From positions 1,116,001 through 1,180,000 of the forward strand of contig NZ_CP018346.1 in assembly GCF_001989455.1 (NCBI RefSeq): 64,000 nucleotides of DNA, given 5' to 3'. Below are positions 1 through 8,525 of the stretch, in pieces. A program made the position numbers and the translations under genes. The stretch is from Prochlorococcus sp. RS04. GTDB taxonomy: Bacteria; Cyanobacteriota; Cyanobacteriia; PCC-6307; Cyanobiaceae. The notes below the pieces were generated by a model, which did not search any database, had not been told where the DNA came from, and saw only the letters and a list, made by a program, of their open reading frames with translations. The stretch's first letter is position 1; each line of letters starts with the position of its first letter.

Positions 1-1394
1 TCTTCTTCATTTTGAATCTCTGATAACTTAGGTAATCCATTTTCAAAAATGACATCATATGTTCTTTCTTTTTGTGACTCTCCAATTATTATTTCGAATA
101 TTTTTTGATTGTTTTTACTGGCTTGAAGTATCAGTTTAAAGGGTGTTTCTGTTGGCCATGTTTGTCCTTTGCAAAAAATAGGATGCCAAAAGTGTTTTTG
201 CTCTCTTTTATTAAATAATCTTATAGATAACCCTTTGTTTAATATGTCTTTAATTTTTACTCCCGGGGTCATTGCTAAAGCTCCCAAAGCTATTGATTCA
301 ATAGGGGGTGGCGACTTTATTTGAATTTTTGGAATTTTTTTTGTTATCCATTCTTTAATTAGTGGTATTTGAGTTCCTCCACCAACCAAGACTATTGCAT
401 TTAAGTCTTCAACTGTGCAAAATTTACCTCTTGCTTGATTTAATAAATCTTTTAGTAAAGAGTTAAGGTGATTAAGGAAATTATTTTCAATGAGTATTTT
501 CTCAAATATTTCTTTACTAAGATAAAATTCACTTTCGTTATTTTTTTCAGTAAATAATTTAATTGGATATTTATTTTCATATTTGATTACAGATGAGCTG
601 AGTTTACATTTTATTTTTTCTGCCTTAGAAAGATTATTAATATAATTACTACCTGGAATAAAATAATCAACTATCCATTGATCAATATCTTTCCCACCAA
701 TTTTTGAACCTGTTTTGCCAATTATTTCAGCACACCTTATTTTTTGTTTTGAAATTGAGCTTACATCATTACCTTTAAATTTTAATAGTTCAGCTATTGG
801 ACCAGATTTTCCTTCTCCTCCCTCTATTTTGACTATATTCATATCGACTGTACTTCCTCCAATATCTAATGTCATAATTTTTGAGCCAAAGGGTACATTT
901 ATTCCTAAACTTGCCGCAGTAGGCTCATCAACAAGGGCTATTTCATCTACAGATATTTCCTCGCAAAGGTTAACTAACCATTCTCTGTATCCCTTATATG
1001 TATCAATGGGAGCAGTTAAAACAAGTCTTTTGATCTCATACTTGTGCGGAATGTTTGCCCACAAAATTTGAAAAAATTTTTCGCCACATTCATTAGGGTT
1101 TAAAATATTTTTTTGGTTAATTTTTTCAATAGAATTTCCAATTAATCTTTTAAAATTCGAATGAAAAAATAAATCAGAATTTGAGTCATCCCTCATCTTT
1201 AGAGCACTAACACCAATTTTTGTAATCTTTGAAGGTTCCTCAAACCAAACTGCTGAAGGAATAACACCCGGAGATGATGTAATATTCGGTATTTCAACTA
1301 AAACAGAATTTATATCTTTTTGATCTTGAAATGCAACGACAGTATTAGTGTTCCCTAAATCTATAGCAAGTGTTCCAGATAAACTTTCTTCCAT
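1..1394 (-). CDS. Hsp70/DnaK-like protein, 3' end beyond window
   Basis: The frame opens at an ATG at 1394 and stays open to base 1, so the C-terminus is cut by the window edge. The start shows the actin-like ATPase phosphate-1 signature (LAIDLGNTNTVVAF), then a phosphate-2-like LDIGGSTVDM segment and an adenosine-type VLVGGGTQIP segment, which is the Hsp70 nucleotide-binding domain order. It is divergent from housekeeping DnaK, so its client is unknown; a specialised cyanobacterial Hsp70 is the likeliest reading. It is divergent from rpoZ across a roughly 100-bp shared promoter region. Confidence 0.85.
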   Translation of the reverse strand, partial: MEESLSGTLAIDLGNTNTVVAFQDQKDINSVLVEIPNITSSPGVIPSAVWFEEPSKITKIGVSALKMRDDSNSDLFFHSNFKRLIGNSIEKINQKNILNPNECGEKFFQILWANIPHKYEIKRLVLTAPIDTYKGYREWLVNLCEEISVDEIALVDEPTAASLGINVPFGSKIMTLDIGGSTVDMNIVKIEGGEGKSGPIAELLKFKGNDVSSISKQKIRCAEIIGKTGSKIGGKDIDQWIVDYFIPGSNYINNLSKAEKIKCKLSSSVIKYENKYPIKLFTEKNNESEFYLSKEIFEKILIENNFLNHLNSLLKDLLNQARGKFCTVEDLNAIVLVGGGTQIPLIKEWITKKIPKIQIKSPPPIESIALGALAMTPGVKIKDILNKGLSIRLFNKREQKHFWHPIFCKGQTWPTETPFKLILQASKNNQKIFEIIIGESQKERTYDVIFENGLPKLSEIQNEE

Positions 1395-1490
1395 ATAAAA
1401 TTATTTAATCAATTAAGTTCTTTTTGTAATTTATGTTTTGAAATGGTCGAATAAATTGTAAAATACATTGTATAGTAAAAAAAATTTTTA

Positions 1491-1727
1491 ATGAACATAT
1501 CTAACAATGCAGGGGTTGATTCTAATGATCTTGCAAAGAGAGGTGAGAGCTTGATAAGAAAATCAACTAATAGATATTTAACTACAGTGAAAATTGCTTT
1601 CAGAGCAAAACAAAGACGTTTTGATGATTTTGATGGCTTATTAGAAGAATCAACTATTAAACCCGTTCAAAGGTCAATCATTGAACTTAGTGATGAGCAA
1701 GATCAACCAGATTTACTCCCAGGCTAA
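1491..1727 (+). CDS. rpoZ: DNA-directed RNA polymerase omega subunit
   Basis: This 78-residue protein matches the cyanobacterial omega pattern: a [19 protein letters not shown]-type N-terminal helix, basic [12 protein letters not shown] segment and an [16 protein letters not shown] tail. Omega assists assembly and stability of RNA polymerase by clamping the beta' subunit. The ATG at 1491 is the only good start. It is followed after two bases by a DUF1818 gene, so the two are probably cotranscribed. Confidence 0.93.
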   Translation: MNISNNAGVDSNDLAKRGESLIRKSTNRYLTTVKIAFRAKQRRFDDFDGLLEESTIKPVQRSIIELSDEQDQPDLLPG

Positions 1728-1729
1728 TT

Positions 1730-2101
1730 TTGGTAAAAGACCAAAAAAATTGGAGATTACTTAAAGATTTTAAAAAAGGCAAATTTTGCTTTTTGATTGG
1801 TGTAAATAATTGGTCAATCGAGTTACAAAAAAGTGAATTCAATTCACTGTATCTTCTACTCTTAAGAATTAATGAACAACTATTAGTTATCAAAGATGAA
1901 CTAATGGATGAAGAATCTATTACTTTAGAATTAGAACAATTACCTTGGTTTATTCACTTAGAGGGGAAAAAAAATGAATGGAGTTTAAGGTTTGTTTTTG
2001 AAAGTCAAGACCAAACTAGATCCTTCGAAATGTATTGGCCGATACCAATAGCACAAAATTTATTTTATGAAATAAAAAACATGTGGGAATCAATGGATTA
2101 A
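1730..2101 (+). CDS. DUF1818 family protein
   Basis: A 123-residue soluble protein with the cyanobacterial DUF1818 pattern: an early W-x-L-L-x-D stretch, a central run of aromatic and acidic residues including LEQLPWFIHLEG, and a tail with the motif FYEIKNMWESMD. The start is a TTG directly behind the rpoZ stop. The family is of unknown function and is restricted to cyanobacteria. The tight spacing after rpoZ is the only hint to its role. Confidence 0.8.
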   Translation: MVKDQKNWRLLKDFKKGKFCFLIGVNNWSIELQKSEFNSLYLLLLRINEQLLVIKDELMDEESITLELEQLPWFIHLEGKKNEWSLRFVFESQDQTRSFEMYWPIPIAQNLFYEIKNMWESMD

Positions 2102-2414
2102 AAGATAAATAAAATTGGAAATTTTAGAAAAAATTTCCCCTTTCAAAAAAAATTTTTCACAACTTTTCCACAGTATTTTTATAAAAAATATCTGATGATC
2201 TAAAGCATGTGGAAAACTTCTGATTTTATATAAATCTTTATATTTAAGTAAGATTTAAATTTACAAAATTGATTTCCATGACTCCCCTATTTATAACTAA
2301 ATTCTCATTATTCTATAGCCTGAGACTGTCTCTTAATAATGCTTGTTGACGATTCAGTAATTTTGGAGAAAACTACATTTTGTAGATTTAAATTCCAATA
2401 AAGTTTTTTTCAAT
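2102..2414. other. Intergenic region with two inverted DnaA-box-like 9-mers
   Basis: No gene is seen in these 313 bases. The sequence TTTTCCACA lies at 2164-2172 and its exact reverse complement at 2208-2216, with centres 44 bp apart. A small palindrome GAGACTGTCTC lies near 2322. A TTGACG hexamer near 2346 is a possible -35 element for the DUF2811 gene. Confidence 0.5.
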
Positions 2415-2666
2415 ATGCAAGAATTAAATTACGATGAAAATTCGAAAGCATTAAATCATAAAGATGATGTAATAAGTTTCAAATGTGAACTTCAAGAAAA
2501 TCTTCAAAAGGCTATGAAAGAATTCGTTGAGGATCATCCTAACTGGGATCAATACAGAATACTACAAGCTGCCATAGCAGGATTTTTGATGCAAAAAGGA
2601 TTTCAAAATAGGGATTTAACGAGACTTTATATTGGCAATATGTTTTCAATGAATTTTAAGGATTAA
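2415..2666 (+). CDS. DUF2811 family protein
   Basis: An 83-residue protein that fits the short cyanobacterial DUF2811 family: an ISFKCELQENLQKAMKEF segment, then HPNWDQYRILQAAIAGFL and a terminal RLYIGNMFSMNF segment. It is predicted soluble and helical. Function is unknown. It converges on the EVE-domain gene, with only 7 bases between the two stops. Confidence 0.75.
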   Translation: MQELNYDENSKALNHKDDVISFKCELQENLQKAMKEFVEDHPNWDQYRILQAAIAGFLMQKGFQNRDLTRLYIGNMFSMNFKD

Positions 2667-2673
2667 AAATTTT

Positions 2674-3132
2674 TTAAATTTTTTCTAGTAGTATTTTTGC
2701 AATATCATTTCTGACAGGTAATATAGATAACCTATTTCCTTTTTTTACGACTAATAACTCATCCTCATCAAATAAAATCTTTAATTCAGGTAAACTTAAA
2801 ATCTTATCTGATTTAAATTTATATTCTACTTTTACACAATCCCATCTCGGATTATCAGGTTTCGATTTTGGATCAAAATATTTTGAATCTTGATCAAATT
2901 GAGTAGGATCAACAATATTTAGATCTATTACCTCCATAAGTCCCACAATACCTGGGGGTTTACAATTCGAATGATAGAAAAAAATTTTATCTCCTTTATT
3001 CATTTTTCTCATAAAATTTCGAGCCTGATAATTTCTTATTCCATCCCATAAAGTTACACCGTCATTTTTTAAAGTATCTATGCTGTAAGCATCAGGCTCA
3101 CTTTTCATTAGCCAGTAGTTAGGTTCAGTCAT
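2674..3132 (-). CDS. EVE-domain protein (predicted modified-base reader)
   Basis: The 152-residue product starts TEPNYWLMKSEPDAYSID and continues with WDGIRNYQARNFMR and MNKGDKIFFYHSN, all diagnostic of single-domain EVE/thymocyte nuclear protein 1 proteins. EVE domains are PUA-like folds known to bind modified DNA or RNA bases. The first nine or so codons lie in the left end of an integrative element: a near copy of the same 5' end is left behind at 11808-11838, where it runs into a stop after 14 codons. The gene is therefore a hybrid rebuilt by integration and must now use a promoter inside the element. Confidence 0.9.
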   Translation of the reverse strand: MTEPNYWLMKSEPDAYSIDTLKNDGVTLWDGIRNYQARNFMRKMNKGDKIFFYHSNCKPPGIVGLMEVIDLNIVDPTQFDQDSKYFDPKSKPDNPRWDCVKVEYKFKSDKILSLPELKILFDEDELLVVKKGNRLSILPVRNDIAKILLEKI

Positions 3133-3133
3133 A
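3103..3133. repeat. attL: imperfect direct repeat inside EVE gene start
   Basis: Thirty-one bases match 11808-11838 with three mismatches. The longest identical core is 15 bp (TTTCATTAGCCAGTA, 3103-3117), covering EVE codons for YWLMK. This is the expected footprint of site-specific integration with the element restoring the reading frame. Confidence 0.8.
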
Positions 3134-3159
3134 GTTTATAGTTTGCGGGAAATAGGGCT

Positions 3160-3400
3160 GCTGGTATGGTGCTGGTATGGCATTTTGTTAACTTTTTCGA
3201 AAGTCAGCTAAATCCAAAGCTTTTTGTTTAGTTTATCGAAGATAGTTAGTCGAAGAAAGTTTAGAAAAAATATAGAAACAGATCGCTAGAGACAGACTTT
3301 TTTATTATTTCGAGGTGAAATCAATAAACTTAGTATTTACAATGCTTTTCAGGGAATGAGAGAGTCTTTTATACCAGCAGATTGTCAAATCTATACCAGC
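3160..3400. repeat. Left-end arm-type repeats (GCTGGTATG)
   Basis: Two direct copies of GCTGGTATGG lie at 3160-3169 and 3171-3180, and two inverted copies (ATACCAGC) at 3371-3378 and 3393-3400. The same sequence recurs twice at the right end (11741-11761). Their placement around a recombination core suggests binding sites for the recombinase N-terminal domain. The rest of 3133-3466 has no gene and presumably holds the new EVE promoter. Confidence 0.6.
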
Positions 3401-3466
3401 TAGGCATCTAAAACCCAGTCGTAGACTAGGTTAAATGCTCTCTCTAAGGAACTGCGAACCTGACGC

Positions 3467-3709
3467 TTAAGCAGCTTCTGGAGCAAATATTCTGCTGTTC
3501 TCTCTCCAGTATCTACATCCCTTAATTAGATGATCTCCTTGAGGAATAAGCTTTTGATGAAACGGACAAGTAAGGATGGTGACACAAGAACTTGTCGTGC
3601 TGTACCTGAAGTGATTGCAAGTAATACAAATCTTCCGTCGTTTTCTTACTAATATTTCGTCCTCTAGATAATCCCATTCCTGCCAGTCCTCCATTGCTAT
3701 ATAGTACAA
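3467..3709 (-). CDS. Small cysteine-rich putative zinc protein
   Basis: An open frame of 80 codons. The better start may be the internal methionine before EDWQEWDYLEDE at residue 6. Cysteines are arranged C-x2-C, C-x5-C with a following H, and a late GCRYW, consistent with a zinc-binding fold. I do not recognise the family. It is the gene closest to the left end of the element and lies on the same strand as the recombinase and RM genes. Confidence 0.55.
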   Translation of the reverse strand: MYYIAMEDWQEWDYLEDEILVRKRRKICITCNHFRYSTTSSCVTILTCPFHQKLIPQGDHLIKGCRYWRENSRIFAPEAA

Positions 3710-3755
3710 GTGTACTAATATTTATAGCAACTGATAAGGGTAAGAGTCAACAAGT

Positions 3756-4076
3756 TTATTTGCTCTTCAAAAGGATAGCTCTCGCCCTATTCCATCTCCG
3801 CTCGAAAGAGTCTTCTCTACTTGATTCTTCTATCTGATTGCCATACTGATCTACGCCGTTGTAGTACACCTCTAGAACGTACTTTACAAAGGGTTCAATG
3901 TCTTTTCTGCTCTTAGATTTAACGATCTTTGAGAACGCTTCCATAGACCTTTCAAGGTAATCTCTCTCGAGGTTCTTTATCCATATTGCACCCTGATGGT
4001 GATAAAGAAGAACCTTGAATATGTCTTCAAAAGAAAGCCAAGGATGAGCTTCTTTTATTTGTTGTGTTCTGTTCAT
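3756..4076 (-). CDS. Hypothetical protein of integrative element
   Basis: A 106-residue, charged, mainly helical product beginning MNRTQQIKEAHPWLSFEDI. It has no membrane segment or recognisable catalytic motif. A W-N-R-A-R-A-I-L-L tail is predicted helical. It follows a 365-bp gene-free gap, suggesting its own promoter. Function unknown. Confidence 0.6.
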   Translation of the reverse strand: MNRTQQIKEAHPWLSFEDIFKVLLYHHQGAIWIKNLERDYLERSMEAFSKIVKSKSRKDIEPFVKYVLEVYYNGVDQYGNQIEESSREDSFERRWNRARAILLKSK

Positions 4077-4441
4077 CTTTTAATTGTTAATTGTTAGTTA
4101 TCTATGAGTGGTTTTCGATGGGGTGTAAGGGGGGTAAATCTTTGCGAACTACATTTACAAACCTCAAGAAAGATTTATTTTATTTTTTTCCTATCTCTCT
4201 CTCCTCTCCCTTTTCCAACTAATAATACTAATATCATCAATATCATCAATATCACTTATACCTCTTGTTAAAGAGTTGGTGGAGATGCTTAATAAATATC
4301 CATTAAGAGGATATTAATAAAGAGAATGTTGTATATTTTGTATTCTTCTCTTCCCCTTTTAAGCACGCCATCGTTTACTCGGTAGTGATATCAATCGATT
4401 AGAGATTATCTCTGTATTAATGTTAGATCGATTGTAAATCG
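4077..4441. other. Gene-free gap inside the integrative element
   Basis: No gene is seen. The stretch holds a pyrimidine-rich tract near 4180-4220, a short tandem array of ATATCATCA units near 4230-4255, an AGAGATTATCTCT hairpin (4401-4413) and a copy of a box (4422-4440) that recurs elsewhere in the window next to terminator-like hairpins. Confidence 0.45.
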
Positions 4442-4774
4442 TTAAAAAGGTATTTCTTCTTGAGGTATTGATTCAGGATAACCAAGCCTTAATTTTCCTT
4501 CTTTATCTCGATGAACTACACCATGTAAACGTCCAAGATTATGTTTTGTATCTTTCCAAAATGCAGCATCACAATTACGACAACCCCAAGTTCTATGCTC
4601 TGGAAAATCTGGCATACAACCTGCAATATGCCATTTACCACTTTCCCAAACTTCAGGACTTGGCATACCAAACATTGAAGGTCTAACTTCTTTCTTGCCG
4701 CATCTGGGACAAATAATTGGTTTTCTATCACAAATAAACCAATCTTCTCTTTCTGGTATTGGGTTACACTTCAT
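4442..4774 (-). CDS. Zinc-ribbon protein of integrative element
   Basis: A 110-residue protein with a CPRCGKK knuckle near residue 22 and a second pair, GCRNCD, near residue 67, giving a classical two-knuckle zinc ribbon. Additional conserved-looking H and W residues sit between. No DNA-binding helix-turn-helix is visible. It begins 2 bases after the stop of the 59-residue gene upstream, so both are likely one unit downstream of hsdR. Role unknown; nucleic-acid binding is the natural guess. Confidence 0.65.
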   Translation of the reverse strand: MKCNPIPEREDWFICDRKPIICPRCGKKEVRPSMFGMPSPEVWESGKWHIAGCMPDFPEHRTWGCRNCDAAFWKDTKHNLGRLHGVVHRDKEGKLRLGYPESIPQEEIPF

Positions 4775-4776
4775 AA

Positions 4777-4956
4777 TTACATCATGTCATTCAACATATA
4801 ATTCCAATCAACTACTCCTCCTTGTGCCTTAGTTTTTTTATCTAATTTACGCAATTCTTTTCTTATTTCTTGCATTTCTTTTGAATATTTATAGTCATTT
4901 TTTGCATAGGGATCACTCGTATAGTTTCCAATATTTTCTCTAGTAAATAATTCCAT
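4777..4956 (-). CDS. 59-residue hypothetical protein downstream of hsdR
   Basis: The frame starts ATG at 4956 (MELFTRENIGNYTSDP) and ends TAA at 4777. It contains a strongly charged helix (EMQEIRKELRKLDKKTKAQ). It lies 42 bp after the hsdR stop and 2 bp before the zinc-ribbon gene, on the same strand. It could be a small accessory of the restriction system, but nothing identifies it. Confidence 0.6.
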   Translation of the reverse strand: MELFTRENIGNYTSDPYAKNDYKYSKEMQEIRKELRKLDKKTKAQGGVVDWNYMLNDMM

Positions 4957-4998
4957 ATTCTTATATTAGCTAAACAATAATTTGATAAAAAAATTATT

Positions 4999-7329
4999 TT
5001 ATACTCTAATTTCTTGATAAAGATATTGCTGAAAATCAATGAAAGTTTTTTGAATATTTTGAGCAGTTCCTAGCTTTTCCTGGGCGGCACTTATGCTTCC
5101 ATATTTTGCTCTTATTACGGTACTTAATTTGCTTACGTCGAGTTCATCTTCACCTACATCAATATAATTTCTTAAAATATATTCAACAAATTCTCTTTCA
5201 TTTTCATTTAATAAATTCAATATCTTAGATTTATTAGTTTCTACCCTTAATTTCCTAGGGATAGGTTTTTTTGAATAAGCAATGTATTCGAGGACATCAA
5301 AAATATCGCTATTTTTTGCATTAATTAGTTCTTGTAATTTCTTTAAATCATCTATATGACAACCTTCTTTTTCAAGCTTTTCTAATAACTCTTTTCTAGT
5401 TAGTGGATTCGCCCATAAAGTACGTAATTCAAATTCACTTTTGAATAAGTCTGGGAGTTTTAATTTTTCAAATAAATTCTTGAGGAATTCTTCTGGACTA
5501 ACAGGTTTTCCATCTAGATAAAAGTATGTACTTTTCATACTTTGAATTTCTCTGAATTTACCATCACTCAACTTTATACGAACTTTTTTTGGTGTATCTT
5601 CATGATCATCACCACTATCATTACCACCATCATCTTTCCCTTTATCATCACCATCATCTTTTTTTGTCCTCTTCACAGGGGGGTCTGGTTCTATCGGTTC
5701 ACCATCCCACTCTGGATCATTAAACAACTTATATGCATTAACAAAGTCGATGATTGTGAAATAATATTTCCCTTCAAATAACCTTGTACCTCTTCCAATT
5801 ATTTGTTTAAACTCGATCATATTATTTACTGGACGAAGCAAAACTACATTCCTTACATTTCGTGCATTTACTCCCGTACTAAGTTTTCTGCTGGTGGTGA
5901 GAATTGTAGGAATTAATTTTTCATTATCTTGAAATTGTTTTAAATATGTTTCTCCAATGGCAGCATCTTTAGCTGTAACACGTACACAATAATCAACTGG
6001 TTTATTGTTAGATTCCTGATTTATAAGATTTCTAATTAATCCAGCGTGCGGTTGAGTCGCACAGAAAACTAGTGTTTTTTCATCATGATTTATCACAGAA
6101 AGTAATTCTTGTACCCGCTTTCTTTCTCGTTCTTCAATTACAATCGAACGATTAAAATCTTGTTCTTCATAAATACGATCTTCTTCCACTTCTCCTTCAA
6201 GAATTTCATCATCATTTGTATATTGATATTCATCGATAGTGGTTTGAATTCTTTTTACTTTGAAGGGAGTTAAAAATCCATCTTTAATACCTTCTTTAAG
6301 GCTGTAAACAAATACGGGATCACCAAAATATTTATAAGTATCTGCATTATTATTTCTCTTTGGAGTAGCAGTAAGACCTAAATGAACTGCACTTGAAAAA
6401 TGCTTTAAAATATCGCGCCAACTACTTTCGTCATTAGCACCACCTCGATGACACTCATCAATAATGACTAAATCAAAGAAATCTTTTTCATATTGACCAA
6501 AATAAGGTTCATCTTTTTCTCCACTCATGAAGGTCTGAAAAATAGTAAAGAAAATACTTCCGTTTTTTGGGACCTCTTTATTCTTTGCAATATCTTTTGG
6601 ATTTATACGCACTAATGCATCTTCTTCAAAAGCTCCAAAATCTAAGAATGCTTGATTAGCAAGAATATTTCTATCAGCTAGAAAAAGGATACGAGGTTGA
6701 CGATTAGCATTTCTTTGTACAGTCCATCTGCTTTTAAATAATTTCCATGCAATCTGAAAAGCAATAAATGTTTTTCCAGTTCCAGTAGCAAGGGTTAGTA
6801 AAACTCTATCTTTATTATTTGCAATCGCATGAACTACACGATTAACTGCAAGTTCCTGATAATAGCGAGCTTGCATTGTTCCATTATTGTCCTCAAAAGG
6901 TATTGCATTAAATCGATCAGTCCACTCGTTAGTTTCTTTAAAAGTTCTGTTCCAAAGTTCTTCTGGTGAGGGAAAGGAAGATACTATTCCTTCAGTTTTT
7001 GACTCTTGATTTATTTCATAAATTTCTTTCCCATTAGTTGCATAACTATTTTTAATTCTTAGTTTTTGTGCATAAAGTTTTGCTTGAGCTACTCCTTCAC
7101 CAACTTCTAGTTCATCACTCTTAGCTTCTATTACAGCAAGTTTTATATTCTTATATTCAAGAATATAATCAGCAATTAATTTTCCAGTACGAATACCACC
7201 AGCTCTTATTTCTCCATCATTGATTTGATATTCACGACGTACACGAACACACATTGCACTATCAGTTTTCCATCCAGCTTCTAAAAGCTTTGGATCAATA
7301 AGTTCAGCTCTGGTATCGGCTTCATTCAT
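4999..7329 (-). CDS. hsdR: Type I restriction endonuclease subunit R (EcoEI-like)
   Basis: A 776-residue motor/nuclease subunit. The N-terminal PD-(D/E)XK nuclease shows D54, an E68-A-K70 triad and the Q-x3-Y-A motif at 82-87. The helicase follows with Walker A (ATGTGKT near residue 183), DEAH-type DECHRGG and LTATPKR. An acidic, glycine-rich linker near residues 560-585 leads to a C-terminal region typical of EcoEI R subunits; total length fits that shorter class rather than EcoKI. It would translocate DNA and cut unmethylated targets with HsdM and HsdS. It starts 5 bp after hsdS. All key motifs look intact. Confidence 0.94.
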   Translation of the reverse strand: MNEADTRAELIDPKLLEAGWKTDSAMCVRVRREYQINDGEIRAGGIRTGKLIADYILEYKNIKLAVIEAKSDELEVGEGVAQAKLYAQKLRIKNSYATNGKEIYEINQESKTEGIVSSFPSPEELWNRTFKETNEWTDRFNAIPFEDNNGTMQARYYQELAVNRVVHAIANNKDRVLLTLATGTGKTFIAFQIAWKLFKSRWTVQRNANRQPRILFLADRNILANQAFLDFGAFEEDALVRINPKDIAKNKEVPKNGSIFFTIFQTFMSGEKDEPYFGQYEKDFFDLVIIDECHRGGANDESSWRDILKHFSSAVHLGLTATPKRNNNADTYKYFGDPVFVYSLKEGIKDGFLTPFKVKRIQTTIDEYQYTNDDEILEGEVEEDRIYEEQDFNRSIVIEERERKRVQELLSVINHDEKTLVFCATQPHAGLIRNLINQESNNKPVDYCVRVTAKDAAIGETYLKQFQDNEKLIPTILTTSRKLSTGVNARNVRNVVLLRPVNNMIEFKQIIGRGTRLFEGKYYFTIIDFVNAYKLFNDPEWDGEPIEPDPPVKRTKKDDGDDKGKDDGGNDSGDDHEDTPKKVRIKLSDGKFREIQSMKSTYFYLDGKPVSPEEFLKNLFEKLKLPDLFKSEFELRTLWANPLTRKELLEKLEKEGCHIDDLKKLQELINAKNSDIFDVLEYIAYSKKPIPRKLRVETNKSKILNLLNENEREFVEYILRNYIDVGEDELDVSKLSTVIRAKYGSISAAQEKLGTAQNIQKTFIDFQQYLYQEIRV

Positions 7330-7334
7330 GAAGA

Positions 7335-8525
7335 TTAAAATCGCATTGCATTTAAGAGTATGGCTTCTTTTAAATTGAAAAACAGGTTTCGTTTTTGTTG
7401 GTAAAGCTTAGCTAACTTTAATTCATCTAAAGTTTCTTTCCAGTTGATAAAAATCTCTTGTTCTCGAATTGTTGGTATTGGAATAGCTATATTTTTCAAG
7501 ATTTTAACTGCAGGTACGTTAGTCTGAGCCGCTCCGCCAGAAATATCCCAGATAAGTTTTTGAAAGAAATCACTCTCCATAATTATCTGTAAATATTCAC
7601 TTAAAATTAAATCTGATGGAGTAATTTTCAGTAAGGCTTGATTAATTATCCCTCTAGGGGCAGTTGAAGGAACAACAGTTGTCTTCCCTAAAGTTCCAGA
7701 ACAACTCATCAGTATATCTCCAGGCTTAACTTCGAATCTTCTCATCTCTTCAAATTTATCTTTATTGATAAAATATCTAAAGAGTTCACATTGATTATTT
7801 ATTGGATGAGCTTGTTCATAAATTGCAAACCCTTTCTCTACGAAAATAGACTTTTTTAAACTTCCTCCAAATGGTCCTCTTACGAGAGAACACACATCTC
7901 CAATTTTCTGGTATGAAGAAGAGGGCAAATCTTTAATTTTTGAGTTTAGAGTTAATTTGTTTAAAAGCTGAGCATTTTTAATTTGATCAGAATTTGAAAG
8001 AACTAAATTATCAATCTCAGCAAAAGTATCATCAAGTTTTGCTACTATAATTTTTTGTTTTTCAATTGGGGGAAACGAAATTGGAATTTCTTTTAACTTA
8101 GCCTTATTTAAGGTCATGCCTTTAACTTTGATATCTCTACCTGCAAGAGCTACCCAATTAATGGAGGAAAGGAAATAAAATAGATATTTGTTTGTAACTA
8201 AATTTTCTTCTTTTATTCGCAATGCAGCTATTGCCTCATTAGTTCTTAATTTACATTTAGTTATCGCCAATTTACCTATTGATAGTTTGAAACTCATTAT
8301 TAATGTTTCTGAAGGTACTGATTTGAAAAGCTTTGCCCCTTCATCACTTATGTATTCTTTACTATCGTCAATAAATAATCCTTTAGAGGATGTCAAATCT
8401 GCAATTGATACCCATATGTTTTTTGTGGTTTTACCCTTATCCCAAAATTTTGGATTCCCTCGGGAAGGAGTCTTCCCAATTGAAATATCAACAATTTCTT
8501 CAAGCTTTAATGTCTTCCACATCAC
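7335..8525 (-). CDS. hsdS: Type I restriction specificity subunit S
   Basis: A 396-residue HsdS with two target-recognition domains. The first follows VDISIGKTPSRGNPKFW, the second VCSLVRGPFGGSLKK. Each is followed by a conserved helical spacer: PPIEKQKIIVAKLDDTFAEID and PTIREQEIFINW. Each recognition domain reads one half of a bipartite DNA site. Its ATG overlaps the hsdM stop (8522-8525), a translational-coupling arrangement usual for these operons. Both domains look full length. Confidence 0.93.
   Translation of the reverse strand: MMWKTLKLEEIVDISIGKTPSRGNPKFWDKGKTTKNIWVSIADLTSSKGLFIDDSKEYISDEGAKLFKSVPSETLIMSFKLSIGKLAITKCKLRTNEAIAALRIKEENLVTNKYLFYFLSSINWVALAGRDIKVKGMTLNKAKLKEIPISFPPIEKQKIIVAKLDDTFAEIDNLVLSNSDQIKNAQLLNKLTLNSKIKDLPSSSYQKIGDVCSLVRGPFGGSLKKSIFVEKGFAIYEQAHPINNQCELFRYFINKDKFEEMRRFEVKPGDILMSCSGTLGKTTVVPSTAPRGIINQALLKITPSDLILSEYLQIIMESDFFQKLIWDISGGAAQTNVPAVKILKNIAIPIPTIREQEIFINWKETLDELKLAKLYQQKRNLFFNLKEAILLNAMRF

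Noticed and set aside
2164-2216. Chromosomal replication origin
   Set aside because: Only two DnaA-like boxes and no dnaA, dnaN or clustered AT-rich unwinding repeats.
5542-5781. Plus-strand open frame opposite hsdR
   Set aside because: It is the antisense of the acidic linker in hsdR and has no ribosome site.
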